A DNA stretch of 30,458 nt from Paludibacteraceae bacterium (GCA_017542915.1 JAFXWI010000079.1:1-30458); one strand, 5' to 3'. Shown: positions 15,313 to 24,955, numbered from the stretch's first letter. The notes: generated from the sequence alone by a model not told the origin. Made by a program: numbers and translations.

Positions 15313-17088
15313 ATGGATAAGATACGAAATTTTTGTATTATTGCGCACATCGATCATGGCAAAAGTACGTTAGCGGATCGTATGTTAGAGATCACGCAAA
15401 CGGTCGATGTGCGGCAAATGGAGAATCAGGTGTTGGACGACATGGATCTGGAGAAAGAGCGCGGTATTACCATCAAATCGCACGCTATCCAGATGCAGCA
15501 CAAAGGGTACACCCTTAACCTGATTGACACTCCGGGGCACGTGGACTTCAGTTATGAGGTCTCGCGTTCGATTGCGGCGTGCGAAGGAGCCGTGCTCGTC
15601 GTGGACGCTACGCAAGGCGTACAAGCACAGACCATCTCGAACCTGTACATGGCAATTGAGCATGATCTGGAGATCATTCCTGTGCTCAATAAATGCGACA
15701 TGGACAATGCGATGCCTGAACGTGTAGAGGACGAGATTGTCGATCTCTTGGGCTGCAAACGCGAGGAGATCTTACGTTGCTCCGCCAAGACAGGAGAAGG
15801 CGTTCCCGAGATCTTAGACGCCATCATAGCGCGTATTCCGGCTCCGAAAGGAGACCCGAATGCGCCCCTCCAGTGTCTTGTCTTTGACTCCGTGTTCAAC
15901 TCCTTCCGAGGCATCATCGCTTACTTCAAAGTAGTGAACGGTACGTTGCGAAGCGGAGACCAAGTGCGCTTCGTCAATACCGGCAAAGAGTACGATGCCG
16001 ACGAGATAGGTATTCTCAAGCTCGACATGAGTCCCCGCAAGGAGATCTCTGCCGGCAATGTGGGCTACATCATCTCCGGTATCAAGACTTCGACGGAAGT
16101 GAAAGTCGGCGATACCATCACACATGTAGCGCGTCCTTGCGACAAAGCGATTGACGGTTTCGAGGAAGCCAAACCGATGGTCTTCGCGGGCGTGTATCCT
16201 ATTGAGAGTGAAGACTACGAGGATCTGCGTGCATCCTTGGAGAAACTGCAACTGAACGATGCGTCTCTGACCTTTCAACCCGAGTCTTCGATGGCGTTGG
16301 GCTTCGGTTTCCGTTGCGGATTCTTAGGTCTATTGCACATGGAGATCATCCAAGAGCGTCTCGATCGTGAGTTCGACATGGACGTGATCACCACCGTTCC
16401 GAACGTTTCGTATAACGTCTATACCAAAGACGGCGGCATGGTGGAGGTACACAACCCTGCCGGCATGCCGGATCTGACAGAGATAGACCGTATTGAGGAG
16501 CCGTATATCCGTGCGTCCGTAATCACCACAGCGGATTATATCGGTCCGATCATGACGCTCTGTCTCGGCAAACGAGGCGAACTCGTCAAGCAGGAATACA
16601 TCTCCGGCAACCGAATGGAGTTGCTCTTCGACATGCCGCTCGGTGAGATCGTCATCGATTTCTACGACAAGCTCAAATCCATCTCCAAAGGTTACGCCTC
16701 CTTTGACTGGCATATGAACGGCTTCCGACCGTCTAACCTCGTGAAGTTGGATATACTGTTGAACGGCGAGCAAGTCGATGCACTCTCTACCCTCACCCAT
16801 CGGGACAATGCCGTCGATTTCGGTCGCCGGATGTGTGAGAAACTCAAAGAGCTCTTACCTCGTCAGCAGTTCGACATCGCTATTCAAGCCGCTATCGGCG
16901 CTAAGATCATTGCCCGTGAGACCGTCAAACAGGTCCGCAAAGATGTGCTTGCCAAGTGTTACGGTGGTGACGTGAGCCGTAAGCGCAAACTGTTGGAAAA
17001 ACAGAAACGCGGAAAGAAACGTATGAAACAGATCGGCAACGTCGAAGTGCCGCAGAAAGCCTTCCTTGCCGTCCTCAAACTGGATTAA
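15313..17088 (+). CDS. lepA: Elongation factor 4 (LepA)
   Basis: LepA is a ribosome-associated GTPase related to EF-G, linked to translation under stress and to initiation or assembly. The 591-residue length is close to the usual 595-600. The P-loop is [13 protein letters not shown], followed by G3 [12 protein letters not shown] and G4 NKCDMDNA. The C-terminal LepA-specific domain ends in [20 protein letters not shown], with the conserved VPQ-AF-A-L pattern. A strong promoter lies 31-63 bp upstream. The next gene, an antiporter, begins 46 bp after the stop across a period-7 array, so a lepA-nhaD-dedA operon is likely. Confidence 0.98.
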   Translation: MDKIRNFCIIAHIDHGKSTLADRMLEITQTVDVRQMENQVLDDMDLEKERGITIKSHAIQMQHKGYTLNLIDTPGHVDFSYEVSRSIAACEGAVLVVDATQGVQAQTISNLYMAIEHDLEIIPVLNKCDMDNAMPERVEDEIVDLLGCKREEILRCSAKTGEGVPEILDAIIARIPAPKGDPNAPLQCLVFDSVFNSFRGIIAYFKVVNGTLRSGDQVRFVNTGKEYDADEIGILKLDMSPRKEISAGNVGYIISGIKTSTEVKVGDTITHVARPCDKAIDGFEEAKPMVFAGVYPIESEDYEDLRASLEKLQLNDASLTFQPESSMALGFGFRCGFLGLLHMEIIQERLDREFDMDVITTVPNVSYNVYTKDGGMVEVHNPAGMPDLTEIDRIEEPYIRASVITTADYIGPIMTLCLGKRGELVKQEYISGNRMELLFDMPLGEIVIDFYDKLKSISKGYASFDWHMNGFRPSNLVKLDILLNGEQVDALSTLTHRDNAVDFGRRMCEKLKELLPRQQFDIAIQAAIGAKIIARETVKQVRKDVLAKCYGGDVSRKRKLLEKQKRGKKRMKQIGNVEVPQKAFLAVLKLD

Positions 17089-17098
17089 TGAAAAAATA

Positions 17099-17133
17099 AT
17101 TTTTAATTTATAATTTTTAATTTCAAATCACAT
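17099..17133. repeat. Period-7 array between lepA and the antiporter
   Basis: Units ATTTTTA, ATTTATA, ATTTTTA, ATTTCAA and ATCACAT run contiguously and stop one base before the antiporter ATG (17135). They occupy most of the 46-bp spacer. Confidence 0.8.
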
Positions 17134-17134
17134 T

Positions 17135-18445
17135 ATGCTTGAGCATTTGATTCCTGCGTGGATGTTAATCCCGTTCGTGGTGATGCTGCTTTGCATCGCC
17201 GTACTTCCGCTCATTCCGCATGTTGGCGAATGGTGGGAGCACAATCTGCACAAGTTGTATGTATCTCTGATTCTCGGCGTGCCGGTAGCTGTGTGGCTTT
17301 GCTGCAACGGCATGACGCACGACATCGAGCATCAGATGATCTACGACTACGTGCCGTTCATTTTGTTGCTGATGGCGCTCTTTGTCACCACCGGTGGTAT
17401 TTGTATTCGAGGAGACCTGAAAGCGACCCCGATGACGAACACGGTGATCATGGCTATCGGATGGTTTTTGGCTTCATTCATGGGAACAACCGGAGCTGCT
17501 ATGTTGCTTATCCGTTTGCTGCTGAGTACCATCAAACAGCGTCAGTACAAAGCGCACACCGTGCTGTTCTTCATCGCCATCGTTGCTAACTGCGGTGGTT
17601 TGCTTTCGCCGCTTGGTGATCCTCCTTTGTTCCTGCTCTTCCAGAAAGGTACACCGTTCACATGGTGGATGCAGAACATGGTATTCGAATGGTTGATCAC
17701 CGGCGCTCTGCTGCTCATCATCTACTACGTAGTGGACCTTTACTACTACAAGAAAGAGCCGCTTCAGAACATCCGCGCCGATGTGCGTGAAGCACGTCAA
17801 CTGCGTGTAACGGGTCTGATCAACGTCTTCTGGTTGATCTGCGTAGTGCTCTGCACGATGTTCATCAACTCGACTTATATCCCTGCAATGGGCGAGCACG
17901 ATGCGCCTTGGTATCTCAAGTTGCTGCGTGAGTGGTGTTATATACTCATCATCGCTGCCAGCTGGTTCACCACCAAGAAAGCTGTTCGTGTCAACAACAA
18001 CTACAGTTGGACTCCTATCTTGGAGGTAGCCTGTGTCTTCTTGGGCATCTTCGCTACGATGACTCCGGCTCTGATGTTCTTGCAGCAACACCCGCTTCCT
18101 GTTCAACACGCATGGGAATTCGTTTACTGCACAGGTGCTCTCTCGGCATTCCTCGACAACGCTCCGACAGCCATGGTATTCCACGCTACTGCTACGACGC
18201 TGCCTATTCCTGAAGGCGTAGAGGCTGTAGCCGGTATCGCTCCGGAGTACATGAAAGCTATTTCGATGGGAGCAGTCTTCTTTGGTGCATTGACTTATAT
18301 CGGTAACGGACCTAACTTCATGGTGAAGTCCATCGCTGAGCAAGAGGGAATCGACATGCCGTCCTTCTTCGGATACATGATCAAGTTCTCGCTCATCGTC
18401 CTCCTGCCGGTATATATCATCACCCAAGTACTGCTTATCCATTGA
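17135..18445 (+). CDS. nhaD: Na+/H+ antiporter, NhaD type
   Basis: This 436-residue inner-membrane protein has about a dozen hydrophobic helices, as expected for the NhaD/CitMHS ion-transporter superfamily. Characteristic stretches are GTTGAAMLLIRLLL, NCGGLLSPLGDPPLFLLF (the re-entrant region with the conserved SP-GDPP pattern), SAFLDNAPTAMVF and LTYIGNGPNFMVKSIAEQ. These are the paired motifs seen in NhaD antiporters and related arsenite or citrate permeases. A sodium/proton antiporter is the best call; an organic-acid carrier is less likely. It probably exports sodium in exchange for protons. It lies between lepA and dedA on the same strand. Confidence 0.88.
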   Translation: MLEHLIPAWMLIPFVVMLLCIAVLPLIPHVGEWWEHNLHKLYVSLILGVPVAVWLCCNGMTHDIEHQMIYDYVPFILLLMALFVTTGGICIRGDLKATPMTNTVIMAIGWFLASFMGTTGAAMLLIRLLLSTIKQRQYKAHTVLFFIAIVANCGGLLSPLGDPPLFLLFQKGTPFTWWMQNMVFEWLITGALLLIIYYVVDLYYYKKEPLQNIRADVREARQLRVTGLINVFWLICVVLCTMFINSTYIPAMGEHDAPWYLKLLREWCYILIIAASWFTTKKAVRVNNNYSWTPILEVACVFLGIFATMTPALMFLQQHPLPVQHAWEFVYCTGALSAFLDNAPTAMVFHATATTLPIPEGVEAVAGIAPEYMKAISMGAVFFGALTYIGNGPNFMVKSIAEQEGIDMPSFFGYMIKFSLIVLLPVYIITQVLLIH

Positions 18446-18481
18446 TGATTGACCGTAAATCATTAAATCGCAAATAAAACA

Positions 18482-19135
18482 ATGAGTTTTATTGATAACA
18501 TCATCTCGTGGTATTCGGCGCATATGAACTATGCGTCGATTACCGCGCTGATGGCGGTTGAGAGTTCGTTTATCCCCTTCCCGAGCGAAGTGGTGATTCC
18601 TCCTGCCGCCTTTGTAGCCGGACAACCGGATAGTGTCTTATGCGCCACGGGTAACTATCCCGTTGATGTGCTGATCATCGTGCTTTTCGGTACGTTGGGA
18701 GCCATGATAGGCGCCATCATCAACTATGCCCTCTCCGTTTGGCTTGGCAGACTCATCATCTATAAGTTCGCCGACAGCAAACTCGGACACATGTGTCTTC
18801 TCTCCAGCGAGAAGCTCCAACGCGCAGAAGAGTACTTCCGTGAGAAAGGCAATGTCTCCACCTTCATCGGTCGATTCATTCCGGGTATCCGCCAACTCAT
18901 CTCCATTCCTGCGGGACTGAGCCGAATGAACTTCGGCGCATTCCTCTGGTGGACATTCTTGGGCGCGTTCCTCTGGAATTGTATCTTGGCTGCTTTGGGC
19001 TATATAGCTGCCGGACAGATGAGTCTCATAAAAGAATATAGCCACGAACTGAGCGTGGCTATACTGGTTCTGTTTGGAGCAGTTGTTCTCTTTTATACAG
19101 CTAAATATCTTATTTCTTTAGCCAAGCGCAAATAG
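18482..19135 (+). CDS. DedA family membrane protein
   Basis: The protein has 217 residues with several hydrophobic helices. The family is associated with lipid-carrier recycling (undecaprenyl phosphate or phospholipid flipping) and membrane homeostasis. The hallmark segment GRFIPGIRQLISIPAGLSRM is present, as is an N-terminal SSFIPFPSEVVIPPA with the conserved acidic and proline residues. It starts 36 bp after the antiporter stop. Its last 26 bases overlap the 3' end of the convergent Wzz-like gene. The specific substrate is not known. Confidence 0.92.
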   Translation: MSFIDNIISWYSAHMNYASITALMAVESSFIPFPSEVVIPPAAFVAGQPDSVLCATGNYPVDVLIIVLFGTLGAMIGAIINYALSVWLGRLIIYKFADSKLGHMCLLSSEKLQRAEEYFREKGNVSTFIGRFIPGIRQLISIPAGLSRMNFGAFLWWTFLGAFLWNCILAALGYIAAGQMSLIKEYSHELSVAILVLFGAVVLFYTAKYLISLAKRK

Positions 19136-20087
19136 CTTTGCGTTTATCTATCAGTTCCGCTAATACGCAACCTCCGATCCAGCCCATCAGAACAAAGAGG
19201 AAGAGGCATTTCTTGCGCTCATTAACGGGTTTGGGATCCAGTGTAAAATGGTTCTCCAATACCACCGGAGCAGTCGCAAACTGCATCCGAAGGTCCATCT
19301 TGTCTGTATGGGTCTGATGCGAATAGATTCCGTCCAAGAAGAGATGCACTCTCCAGTCGCCCATAAACACCATTCCTTCGCGTACCGTTCCGAGCGGTTC
19401 GGAACCCGGATGACCGTGGAAATAGTAATGGGTCGTCAAACTATCCAGTTTCACTAACTGCGAATGGTTGAATCTCACTTTCTCCTTCAAACCTTGCAGA
19501 TAAACGTCATACGCGCGTTGCAAAGCCTCATTACTATTGAGGATTGACAACATCTCTTGCTCCACCTCGGGCAAAAGATGCAAGTCACGCGCCTTGATTC
19601 GGAACTGCAGACAGAGACGATCTTGCATCTGGACGTTCACCGTATCCGTCGGAGAAGACTTACTCTTGAAATCAATATAATCCGCTATGCTGTCTCCCAA
19701 ACAATCGACGATGCGATAGGTATCAAAATAAGATACTTTTTGCTCCGTCAACAGTTGCAGCACACGGGAGTCGGCAGGCAACAGACGACCTGAACGAAGA
19801 GGCGCATATGCCTGCTCGAACTGCTGAATAGAGACACCATTGAGGAATGCTACTGCGTTAGCCTTGTAGATCGTGTTCTCCTCACGGGTGTAGTACAGAG
19901 CCGCAGCCGCAGCCAATACCACCAACGTGATCACAATCCACCAATACCGGTACGTGAGACGAAGCATGTATCCCAACAAACGTCCCAAAGCGGCACATCC
20001 ACGACCTATCGCGCGACCACATAGCACGCACAGGTCAAAAAAATTCATTTCTCTGCCCGTTTCGGGCACTAATCCTTCCTTTTCCAT
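19110..20087 (-). CDS. Wzz-like two-helix membrane protein, function unknown
   Basis: The protein has 325 residues. A cytoplasmic N-terminus precedes a transmembrane helix near 49-66 (WWIVITLVVLAAAAALYY). A roughly 220-residue extracytoplasmic domain follows, then a second helix near 293-310 (CLFLFVLMGWIGGCVLAEL) and a short basic tail. This is the topology of polysaccharide chain-length regulators (Wzz/PCP), and YRYWWIVITLVV resembles their first helix. No kinase domain or other polysaccharide gene is nearby, so the role is uncertain. An alternative start is M14. It follows ftsZ by 80 bp across a nine-unit period-7 array and is probably in the ftsZ operon. Its 3' end overlaps the dedA 3' end. 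Confidence 0.82.
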   Translation of the reverse strand: MEKEGLVPETGREMNFFDLCVLCGRAIGRGCAALGRLLGYMLRLTYRYWWIVITLVVLAAAAALYYTREENTIYKANAVAFLNGVSIQQFEQAYAPLRSGRLLPADSRVLQLLTEQKVSYFDTYRIVDCLGDSIADYIDFKSKSSPTDTVNVQMQDRLCLQFRIKARDLHLLPEVEQEMLSILNSNEALQRAYDVYLQGLKEKVRFNHSQLVKLDSLTTHYYFHGHPGSEPLGTVREGMVFMGDWRVHLFLDGIYSHQTHTDKMDLRMQFATAPVVLENHFTLDPKPVNERKKCLFLFVLMGWIGGCVLAELIDKRKAICAWLKK

Positions 20088-20099
20088 ATAATCTTAAAT

Positions 20100-20162
20100 A
20101 TCAAATTTCCAATATCCAATATCCAATGTCAAATATCCAATGTCAAATGTCCAATGTCAAAT
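20100..20162. repeat. Nine-unit period-7 array between ftsZ and the Wzz-like gene
   Basis: Nine contiguous heptamers run 20100-20162. The units are ATCAAAT, TTCCAAT, ATCCAAT (three copies), GTCAAAT (three copies) and GTCCAAT, in mixed order. The consensus is RTCMAAT. It is the longest array of this family in the window and fills the spacer after the ftsZ stop. Confidence 0.92.
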
Positions 20163-20167
20163 GATCA

Positions 20168-21412
20168 TTAGTTCCTCCTAATCCATCCGAACGCTCTGCG
20201 GACAGGTTTCTCGGGCTCTTCCTGTTTGGGTTCATCCTCTACGGTAATCACCACCTCTTCTGCCGAAGTGGAAGCAGCACGTTCACGCGGTTCTTGCGGT
20301 ACTTCGATTCCCTCCTCACGCAAGGTGTCACTCAGATCGATGAGCGTTGTTTTCTCATCTTCCATCGGTTTGGGTTGCTGAGTCGGATAGTTAGCCTCTA
20401 TCGCTTCGGAGATGGATTTCTTTCCTTCCTCTTCTTCCTCAGAAGGCAGTCCGTCCACCTTATAGCCGGTAGCGATGACCGTTACGCGAACCTCTTCTCC
20501 GAGCGTCTCATCAATAGAAGCACCCCATTGCACCTCGATGTTATCGCCCACTTCTTGTACGAAATCGTTGATCTGATCAATCTCTTCCATAACGATGGCG
20601 TGCTCGGTGGAGCAGTAGAACTGAAGGAGAATACGCTCTGCACCGTGAACGTCGTTGGTATTGACCAGCGGAGAGTTCAGTGCATCGTTGATGGCGTTGG
20701 TAATACGTTTCTCACCGGAAGCGCGACCGATATTCATGATCGCTACACCACCCTTACGCAGCGTATTACGCACGTCCGCAAAGTCGGTGTTGATATATCC
20801 CGGAACAGTGATGATCTCTGCTATAGCTCGCGCCGCGTTCGCTACTACGTCATCCGATTTGGAGAACGCATTGAGGAGGTTGAGTTCCGGATAGATCTGT
20901 TTGAGTTTCTCATTATTGATGATCAGCAGCGCATCTACATGCTTTGCCAAACGAGCCACACCGGTCATCGCTTTCTCGATCTTCTTCTTGCCCTCGAAAG
21001 CAAAAGGAATCGTCACGATACCCACAGTGAGGATACCCATTTCTTGTGCCACTTCGGCTACTACGGACGAAGCGCCCGTTCCGGTTCCACCGCCCATACC
21101 GGCAGCAAGGAACAACATCTGCGTGCCATCATTGAGCGCCTCACGGATATGATCACGGCTCTCCTCGGCATACTGACGCGCGGTTTCTGGATCACCACCG
21201 GCACCTAAACCCGGTCCTAACTGCAGTTTGCTCGGAACGGAGCTTTTGATAAGCACCTGACGATCCGTGTTGCACACGAGGAAAGAGACGTCCTTCAATC
21301 CCTGACGATGCATATAATTGACTGCATTGCAACCACCACCGCCAACTCCGATGACCTTGATAATACTATCTTCTGTCAGTCCCTCAAGGGGTAATGTAAT
21401 AAGATCTTCCAT
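20168..21412 (-). CDS. ftsZ: Cell division protein FtsZ
   Basis: FtsZ is the tubulin-like GTPase that forms the division ring. The nucleotide-binding glycine-rich start is IIKVIGVGGGGCNAVNYM, and the tubulin signature is FLAAGMGGGTGTGASSV. I take the ATG at 21412 (MEDLITLPLEG), giving 414 residues. The frame is open to a TTG at 21436 that overlaps the ftsA stop, but the eight extra residues come from a period-7 array and are not typical. The acidic linker (about 310-400) ends in the basic tail PVRRAFGWIRRN, where the partner-binding C-terminal peptide would be. It lies in the order murC-ftsQ-ftsA-ftsZ. Confidence 0.97.
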   Translation of the reverse strand: MEDLITLPLEGLTEDSIIKVIGVGGGGCNAVNYMHRQGLKDVSFLVCNTDRQVLIKSSVPSKLQLGPGLGAGGDPETARQYAEESRDHIREALNDGTQMLFLAAGMGGGTGTGASSVVAEVAQEMGILTVGIVTIPFAFEGKKKIEKAMTGVARLAKHVDALLIINNEKLKQIYPELNLLNAFSKSDDVVANAARAIAEIITVPGYINTDFADVRNTLRKGGVAIMNIGRASGEKRITNAINDALNSPLVNTNDVHGAERILLQFYCSTEHAIVMEEIDQINDFVQEVGDNIEVQWGASIDETLGEEVRVTVIATGYKVDGLPSEEEEEGKKSISEAIEANYPTQQPKPMEDEKTTLIDLSDTLREEGIEVPQEPRERAASTSAEEVVITVEDEPKQEEPEKPVRRAFGWIRRN

Positions 21413-21414
21413 AT

Positions 21415-21442
21415 TCTTGTAATTTACGATTTTCAATTTTGA
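21415..21442. repeat. Period-7 array at ftsA-ftsZ junction
   Basis: Units TCTTGTA, ATTTACG, ATTTTCA and ATTTTGA run contiguously. The ftsA stop codon (21433-21435) and the last ftsA codons lie inside, and the array ends 3 bp before the preferred ftsZ ATG. Confidence 0.7.
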
Positions 21443-22716
21443 TCAATAAACATATCGAGTGTCGATTCTTTGACCCTCTCGAAGAAACCCGGCCTCTGAA
21501 CGAGTTGGTTCCGGTGGGTATCGCGATAATCCTGTCCAAGCAGGATTGTTCCCACCAACGAGGTATATTCCGGCGAGAGGTATTTGTCCTCTGTATCGCG
21601 ATGCAACAGTAAGTTATGTGCTCCGTATTGCACGCGTAAAGAAGTCAGGCTTTGGATATAATCCAACAAACCTGCCATCATCGCCCCGCCGCCGGTGATA
21701 TACAGCGTGGTGATTCGGCTCTCCACTTTCCGGAGTTCCTCCATTAGTGGGGCGAGGATCTCTTGTAACTTCAGTTCGATGGCCTCTGCCAACTCAACAG
21801 TAGCGATCACCAAATCGCCGCCCATCTCAGGAGTCGCGGGCACGCGTAAGCGCACGTTCTTCTCCACACACGCGGGCGAAGCGCAACCATACTTGCGTTT
21901 GAGCACCTCAGCTGTCGCGAAACTGATACCCTGCTGTTCCAACATGCGGGTGATATGATAGCCGCCTTTGGGCACTACTTTGTTCAGTAAGTACTGTCCT
22001 CCTTTGTATGCAGTCAGGCTGGTAGTCTGTGCGCCGAAGTCCAACACCGCACAACCGTTCATCAGCACATGGTTTCCATCGCAGGTAGCGAACGCCGAGA
22101 GCAAGGTCTCGGGACGAACGAACACATGCTCGATGCTTCGCCCTGCCTGTGAGAACGATTTCTGTAACTGCGTGTCCATCATCTTACGTCCATAGAAAGC
22201 GATATAGTGCGCCTCCACGAGTGCCGCCCTTTGTTCGGGAGAAGGCATCTCGTCCTGCTCTACGCCGTCTAACTTAAAGAACGAAGGCACGAGTCCGAGC
22301 ACCGCCACCTCGGGATTGCGGGCTTCGATCTTCTCTTTGCATTCACGTTCCATCTCGTCTAACAGCTCTTGGCTGACTTCTTTGCGACGCACTTGGTCTC
22401 GACGCGAATGAACGGCTACGATCTGCATCGATTGTCCGCCCACGGACACAAACGCCGTCGGCAGTTCCGGAACACCTATTCGGTTTGCTAATAGTTTGAG
22501 CACTTCTGCAATCACGTATCCCGCATTGCTCGACTGCGTAATAATCCCCTGCTCTACGCAGAGATTGCCTAATTTCTGGGGACGCTCTTCCACTCCCAAC
22601 ACGCGAAACAGATCAGGCGCTATGCGTTGTGCCGCCATCGCCCTGACACTGTCGCTTCCTAAATCGATTGCTACCAAAGGAAGAGAATCTGCTGTCTGTA
22701 CTTGTTTTCTTGCCAT
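21433..22716 (-). CDS. ftsA: Cell division protein FtsA
   Basis: FtsA is an actin-like ATPase that tethers FtsZ to the membrane. The product is 427 residues. The actin-fold phosphate loops are visible: VAIDLGSDSVRAMA (phosphate 1), CAVLDFGAQTTSLTAYKGG (phosphate 2) and LYITGGGAMMAGLLDYI (adenosine). The SHS2/1C domain region with VSVGGQSMQIVAVHSRR is present. The C-terminus GFFERVKESTLDMFIDQN could form the amphipathic membrane-targeting helix. It starts 27 bp after the ftsQ stop, and its last codons lie in a repeat array shared with the ftsZ start region. Confidence 0.96.
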   Translation of the reverse strand: MARKQVQTADSLPLVAIDLGSDSVRAMAAQRIAPDLFRVLGVEERPQKLGNLCVEQGIITQSSNAGYVIAEVLKLLANRIGVPELPTAFVSVGGQSMQIVAVHSRRDQVRRKEVSQELLDEMERECKEKIEARNPEVAVLGLVPSFFKLDGVEQDEMPSPEQRAALVEAHYIAFYGRKMMDTQLQKSFSQAGRSIEHVFVRPETLLSAFATCDGNHVLMNGCAVLDFGAQTTSLTAYKGGQYLLNKVVPKGGYHITRMLEQQGISFATAEVLKRKYGCASPACVEKNVRLRVPATPEMGGDLVIATVELAEAIELKLQEILAPLMEELRKVESRITTLYITGGGAMMAGLLDYIQSLTSLRVQYGAHNLLLHRDTEDKYLSPEYTSLVGTILLGQDYRDTHRNQLVQRPGFFERVKESTLDMFIDQN

Positions 22717-22743
22717 TTGTCGTATAAGGTTTATTGTTTAATG

Positions 22744-23496
22744 TTAATATCGACCTATTACTTGTCCTTTAAAACGGAGATCGAATTCTCTGTAGTTCTT
22801 GCCTTCTATAGCTTCTCCGGCATTCTCCATGAACGTCCGCATTTTCTTCAACTTACGCTCATAACCGTTCATAGCGCCAAGCACTAAACGCTCGTTCTGC
22901 ATCTTACCATTCGCATCCTTCAGATAGAGATAGAGCATAAACGGTGATTGTACGTACAGATGATGCACACGAGCGTTCCAATACTTATTCTCTTGAAGCC
23001 ACTCCGCAAAATCCGCCAACTGCGTCACCGCCATCTGCGTGCCCACATTGCCGCTCACGATCAGAACGGTATCTTTGACAGCCGCCCTCGCTTGCATCAC
23101 ACGCCGGTCGGTATCCACAAGCCATGTGTCCGTATTCGTCTGCACACGTAACATCGGCACCCTCTGGGTGATCTGTACATGCACCTCATTGCGCGGCGTG
23201 AGGTAACACTCTGCCGTACGAACCATCGGATGTGCTTTGATAGCACGCTCTATACGATGCAGCGAGACCAAGTTCAATTTACGCCCCAAAGGATACACAT
23301 CCTCCGCATAAAGGAGCATATTCAACTCCGCCTCCGTGAGGTACATCCGCTCCGATTTATCCTCTATCAGATAGCGCATAGAGACGCAAGGCGCGTCAGT
23401 TGGCGTCATCCGAAAACCACTGATCACAGCCCCCACCAGAAGCAGCGCTGTCACGCACACTCCGATGCTTTTCCATATGATTTGTGCTTTGGACAA
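22744..23496 (-). CDS. ftsQ: Cell division protein FtsQ
   Basis: FtsQ is a bitopic divisome protein linking cytoplasmic and periplasmic division proteins. The 250-residue product has one N-terminal helix (about 8-30). A POTRA-like region follows, containing LNLVSLHRIERAIKAHPMVRTAECYL and VHVQITQRVPMLRVQ, then a domain ending ...EFDLRFKGQVIGRY. Identification rests on this layout and on the position between murC and ftsA. No ATG is available near the expected start; a TTG at 23496 is the best candidate and lies inside a period-7 array, 8 bases after the murC stop. Confidence 0.92.
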   Translation of the reverse strand: MSKAQIIWKSIGVCVTALLLVGAVISGFRMTPTDAPCVSMRYLIEDKSERMYLTEAELNMLLYAEDVYPLGRKLNLVSLHRIERAIKAHPMVRTAECYLTPRNEVHVQITQRVPMLRVQTNTDTWLVDTDRRVMQARAAVKDTVLIVSGNVGTQMAVTQLADFAEWLQENKYWNARVHHLYVQSPFMLYLYLKDANGKMQNERLVLGAMNGYERKLKKMRTFMENAGEAIEGKNYREFDLRFKGQVIGRY

Positions 23497-23520
23497 ATTA
23501 CAAATTATAAATTACAAATT
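23493..23520. repeat. Period-7 array spanning murC stop and ftsQ start
   Basis: Four contiguous units ACAAATT, ACAAATT, ATAAATT and ACAAATT. The murC stop codon (23505-23507) and the presumed ftsQ TTG start (23494-23496) both lie inside. The last murC residues (ICNL) are repeat-encoded. Confidence 0.88.
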
Positions 23521-24932
23521 GCTTTCGTTATTTCCGGCACAAGACGATCGATGTCTCCTGCTCCGATGGTAAGTACTACTACCGGTTCTTTGGACTCCTC
23601 CACACGACGGCGAAGATAATCCACCAGATCCGCTTTCTGTACTATCCGTTTGTCGGTATTGGTCATTTTGGCCAAGAGCATCTCGCTGTTCACACCTTCT
23701 ATCGGCAGCTCACGCGCCGGATAGATAGGCAGCAACACCGCCTCGTCCAGCGTACTGAGCACGCGTGCAAACTCATCTGCAAAATCGCGTGTACGGGTAT
23801 AGAGATGCGGTTGGAATACACCGATGAAACGGCGTTCGGGGTACAACTTACGGATCGAATCAAAAGCAGTAGCAATCTCGGCGGGATGATGCGCGTAGTC
23901 ATCGACATAAGCTACTTTCTCCGTATTCACATGGATATTGAACCGGCGGCTCACTCCTCTAAAGGAGGCAATGCCGTTTCTCAATTCGTTCTCCGACAAT
24001 CCGTTCAGCCACGCTACCGACATAGCCGCTACCGCATTCTCAATATTGACATATACCGGCACGCCTAACTTCACGTCCAATATCGTAGTCGTGGTGTTAG
24101 CAGGGATGTCTATATGGAAATCGAAGTATATCTGCCCTTTCTCCACACGAATATGATCCGCATAGAAATTCAAGTCCTGCGGCTTCGGCTCATTGCTCAA
24201 GACTCCATATGTATAGCATTTCACGCCCTTCTGCAACTTCGGCTCCAGAGCGATGCCGTGCTTCATAACCAAAGCGCCGGTAATCAAAGCCGTGTAGTCC
24301 GCGAACGCTTCACGATAGGCTTCCGGTGTACCGTATATATCCAAATGGTCGGCATCTACTGCCGTCACCACCGACATATACGGCCTCAACTGATGGAAAG
24401 AACGGTCGTACTCGTCCGCCTCTACCACCACATAATTGCTGTCTTTCTGAAGCAGGATATTCGTGCCGTAGTTCATGCTAATACCGCCCAAGAAAGCGTT
24501 CGTGCCTATTTCCGACTGATAGAGAAGGTGAGCCAACATCGTGCTGGTAGTTGTCTTTCCGTGCGTACCTGCCACACAGAGTGCTTTCAGACCATATGTC
24601 ACCAGCCCCAATACCTCTGCCCTCTTGCGGATAGAATAACCCTGTTCGCGCAGATAGGTATAGATAGCACAATCCTCGGGAACTGCAGGCGTGCGCACAA
24701 CCATCGTGTGCTTCTGATTGAAGGAGATAGACGAGTTCTCCAAGAATGAAGGGTCGTCCTCATACGTAATGGAGATCCCTTCACTCTCCAGTTCTTTCGT
24801 CAATCCCGAAGGCGTACGGTCGTAACCCGACACCGTATATCCGCGATGATGAAAATAACGCGCTAAGGCGCTGATACCGATTCCTCCGATACCTAAAAAA
24901 AAGAAATTCTGTATATCCGCTTGACTGATCAT
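23505..24932 (-). CDS. murC: UDP-N-acetylmuramate--L-alanine ligase
   Basis: MurC adds L-alanine to UDP-MurNAc, using ATP, in the first step of building the peptidoglycan stem peptide. The product is 475 residues. The UDP-binding Rossmann segment is FLGIGGIGISALARYFHHRGY, the ATP P-loop is CVAGTHGKTTTSTMLAHLL, and VVEADEYDRSF carries catalytic acidic residues. FRGVSRRFN and DDYAHHPAEI are the usual Mur ligase motifs of the central and C-terminal domains. It has its own promoter immediately after the terminator of the next gene, so here the murC-ftsQ-ftsA-ftsZ block forms a separate unit rather than the end of a long mra/mur operon. Confidence 0.97.
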   Translation of the reverse strand: MISQADIQNFFFLGIGGIGISALARYFHHRGYTVSGYDRTPSGLTKELESEGISITYEDDPSFLENSSISFNQKHTMVVRTPAVPEDCAIYTYLREQGYSIRKRAEVLGLVTYGLKALCVAGTHGKTTTSTMLAHLLYQSEIGTNAFLGGISMNYGTNILLQKDSNYVVVEADEYDRSFHQLRPYMSVVTAVDADHLDIYGTPEAYREAFADYTALITGALVMKHGIALEPKLQKGVKCYTYGVLSNEPKPQDLNFYADHIRVEKGQIYFDFHIDIPANTTTTILDVKLGVPVYVNIENAVAAMSVAWLNGLSENELRNGIASFRGVSRRFNIHVNTEKVAYVDDYAHHPAEIATAFDSIRKLYPERRFIGVFQPHLYTRTRDFADEFARVLSTLDEAVLLPIYPARELPIEGVNSEMLLAKMTNTDKRIVQKADLVDYLRRRVEESKEPVVVLTIGAGDIDRLVPEITKAICNL

Positions 24933-24955
24933 AATTTCTTAATGCAAATCGGCTG

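Noticed and set aside
21413..21436. TTG start for ftsZ overlapping the ftsA stop
   Set aside because: The eight extra residues come from the heptamer array and precede a normal FtsZ start (ATG at 21412).
23950..23975. Small CTCCT/AGGAG hairpin within murC, similar to dispersed GC-rich repeats
   Set aside because: It encodes the conserved FRGVSRRF motif of Mur ligases, so coding constraint explains it.
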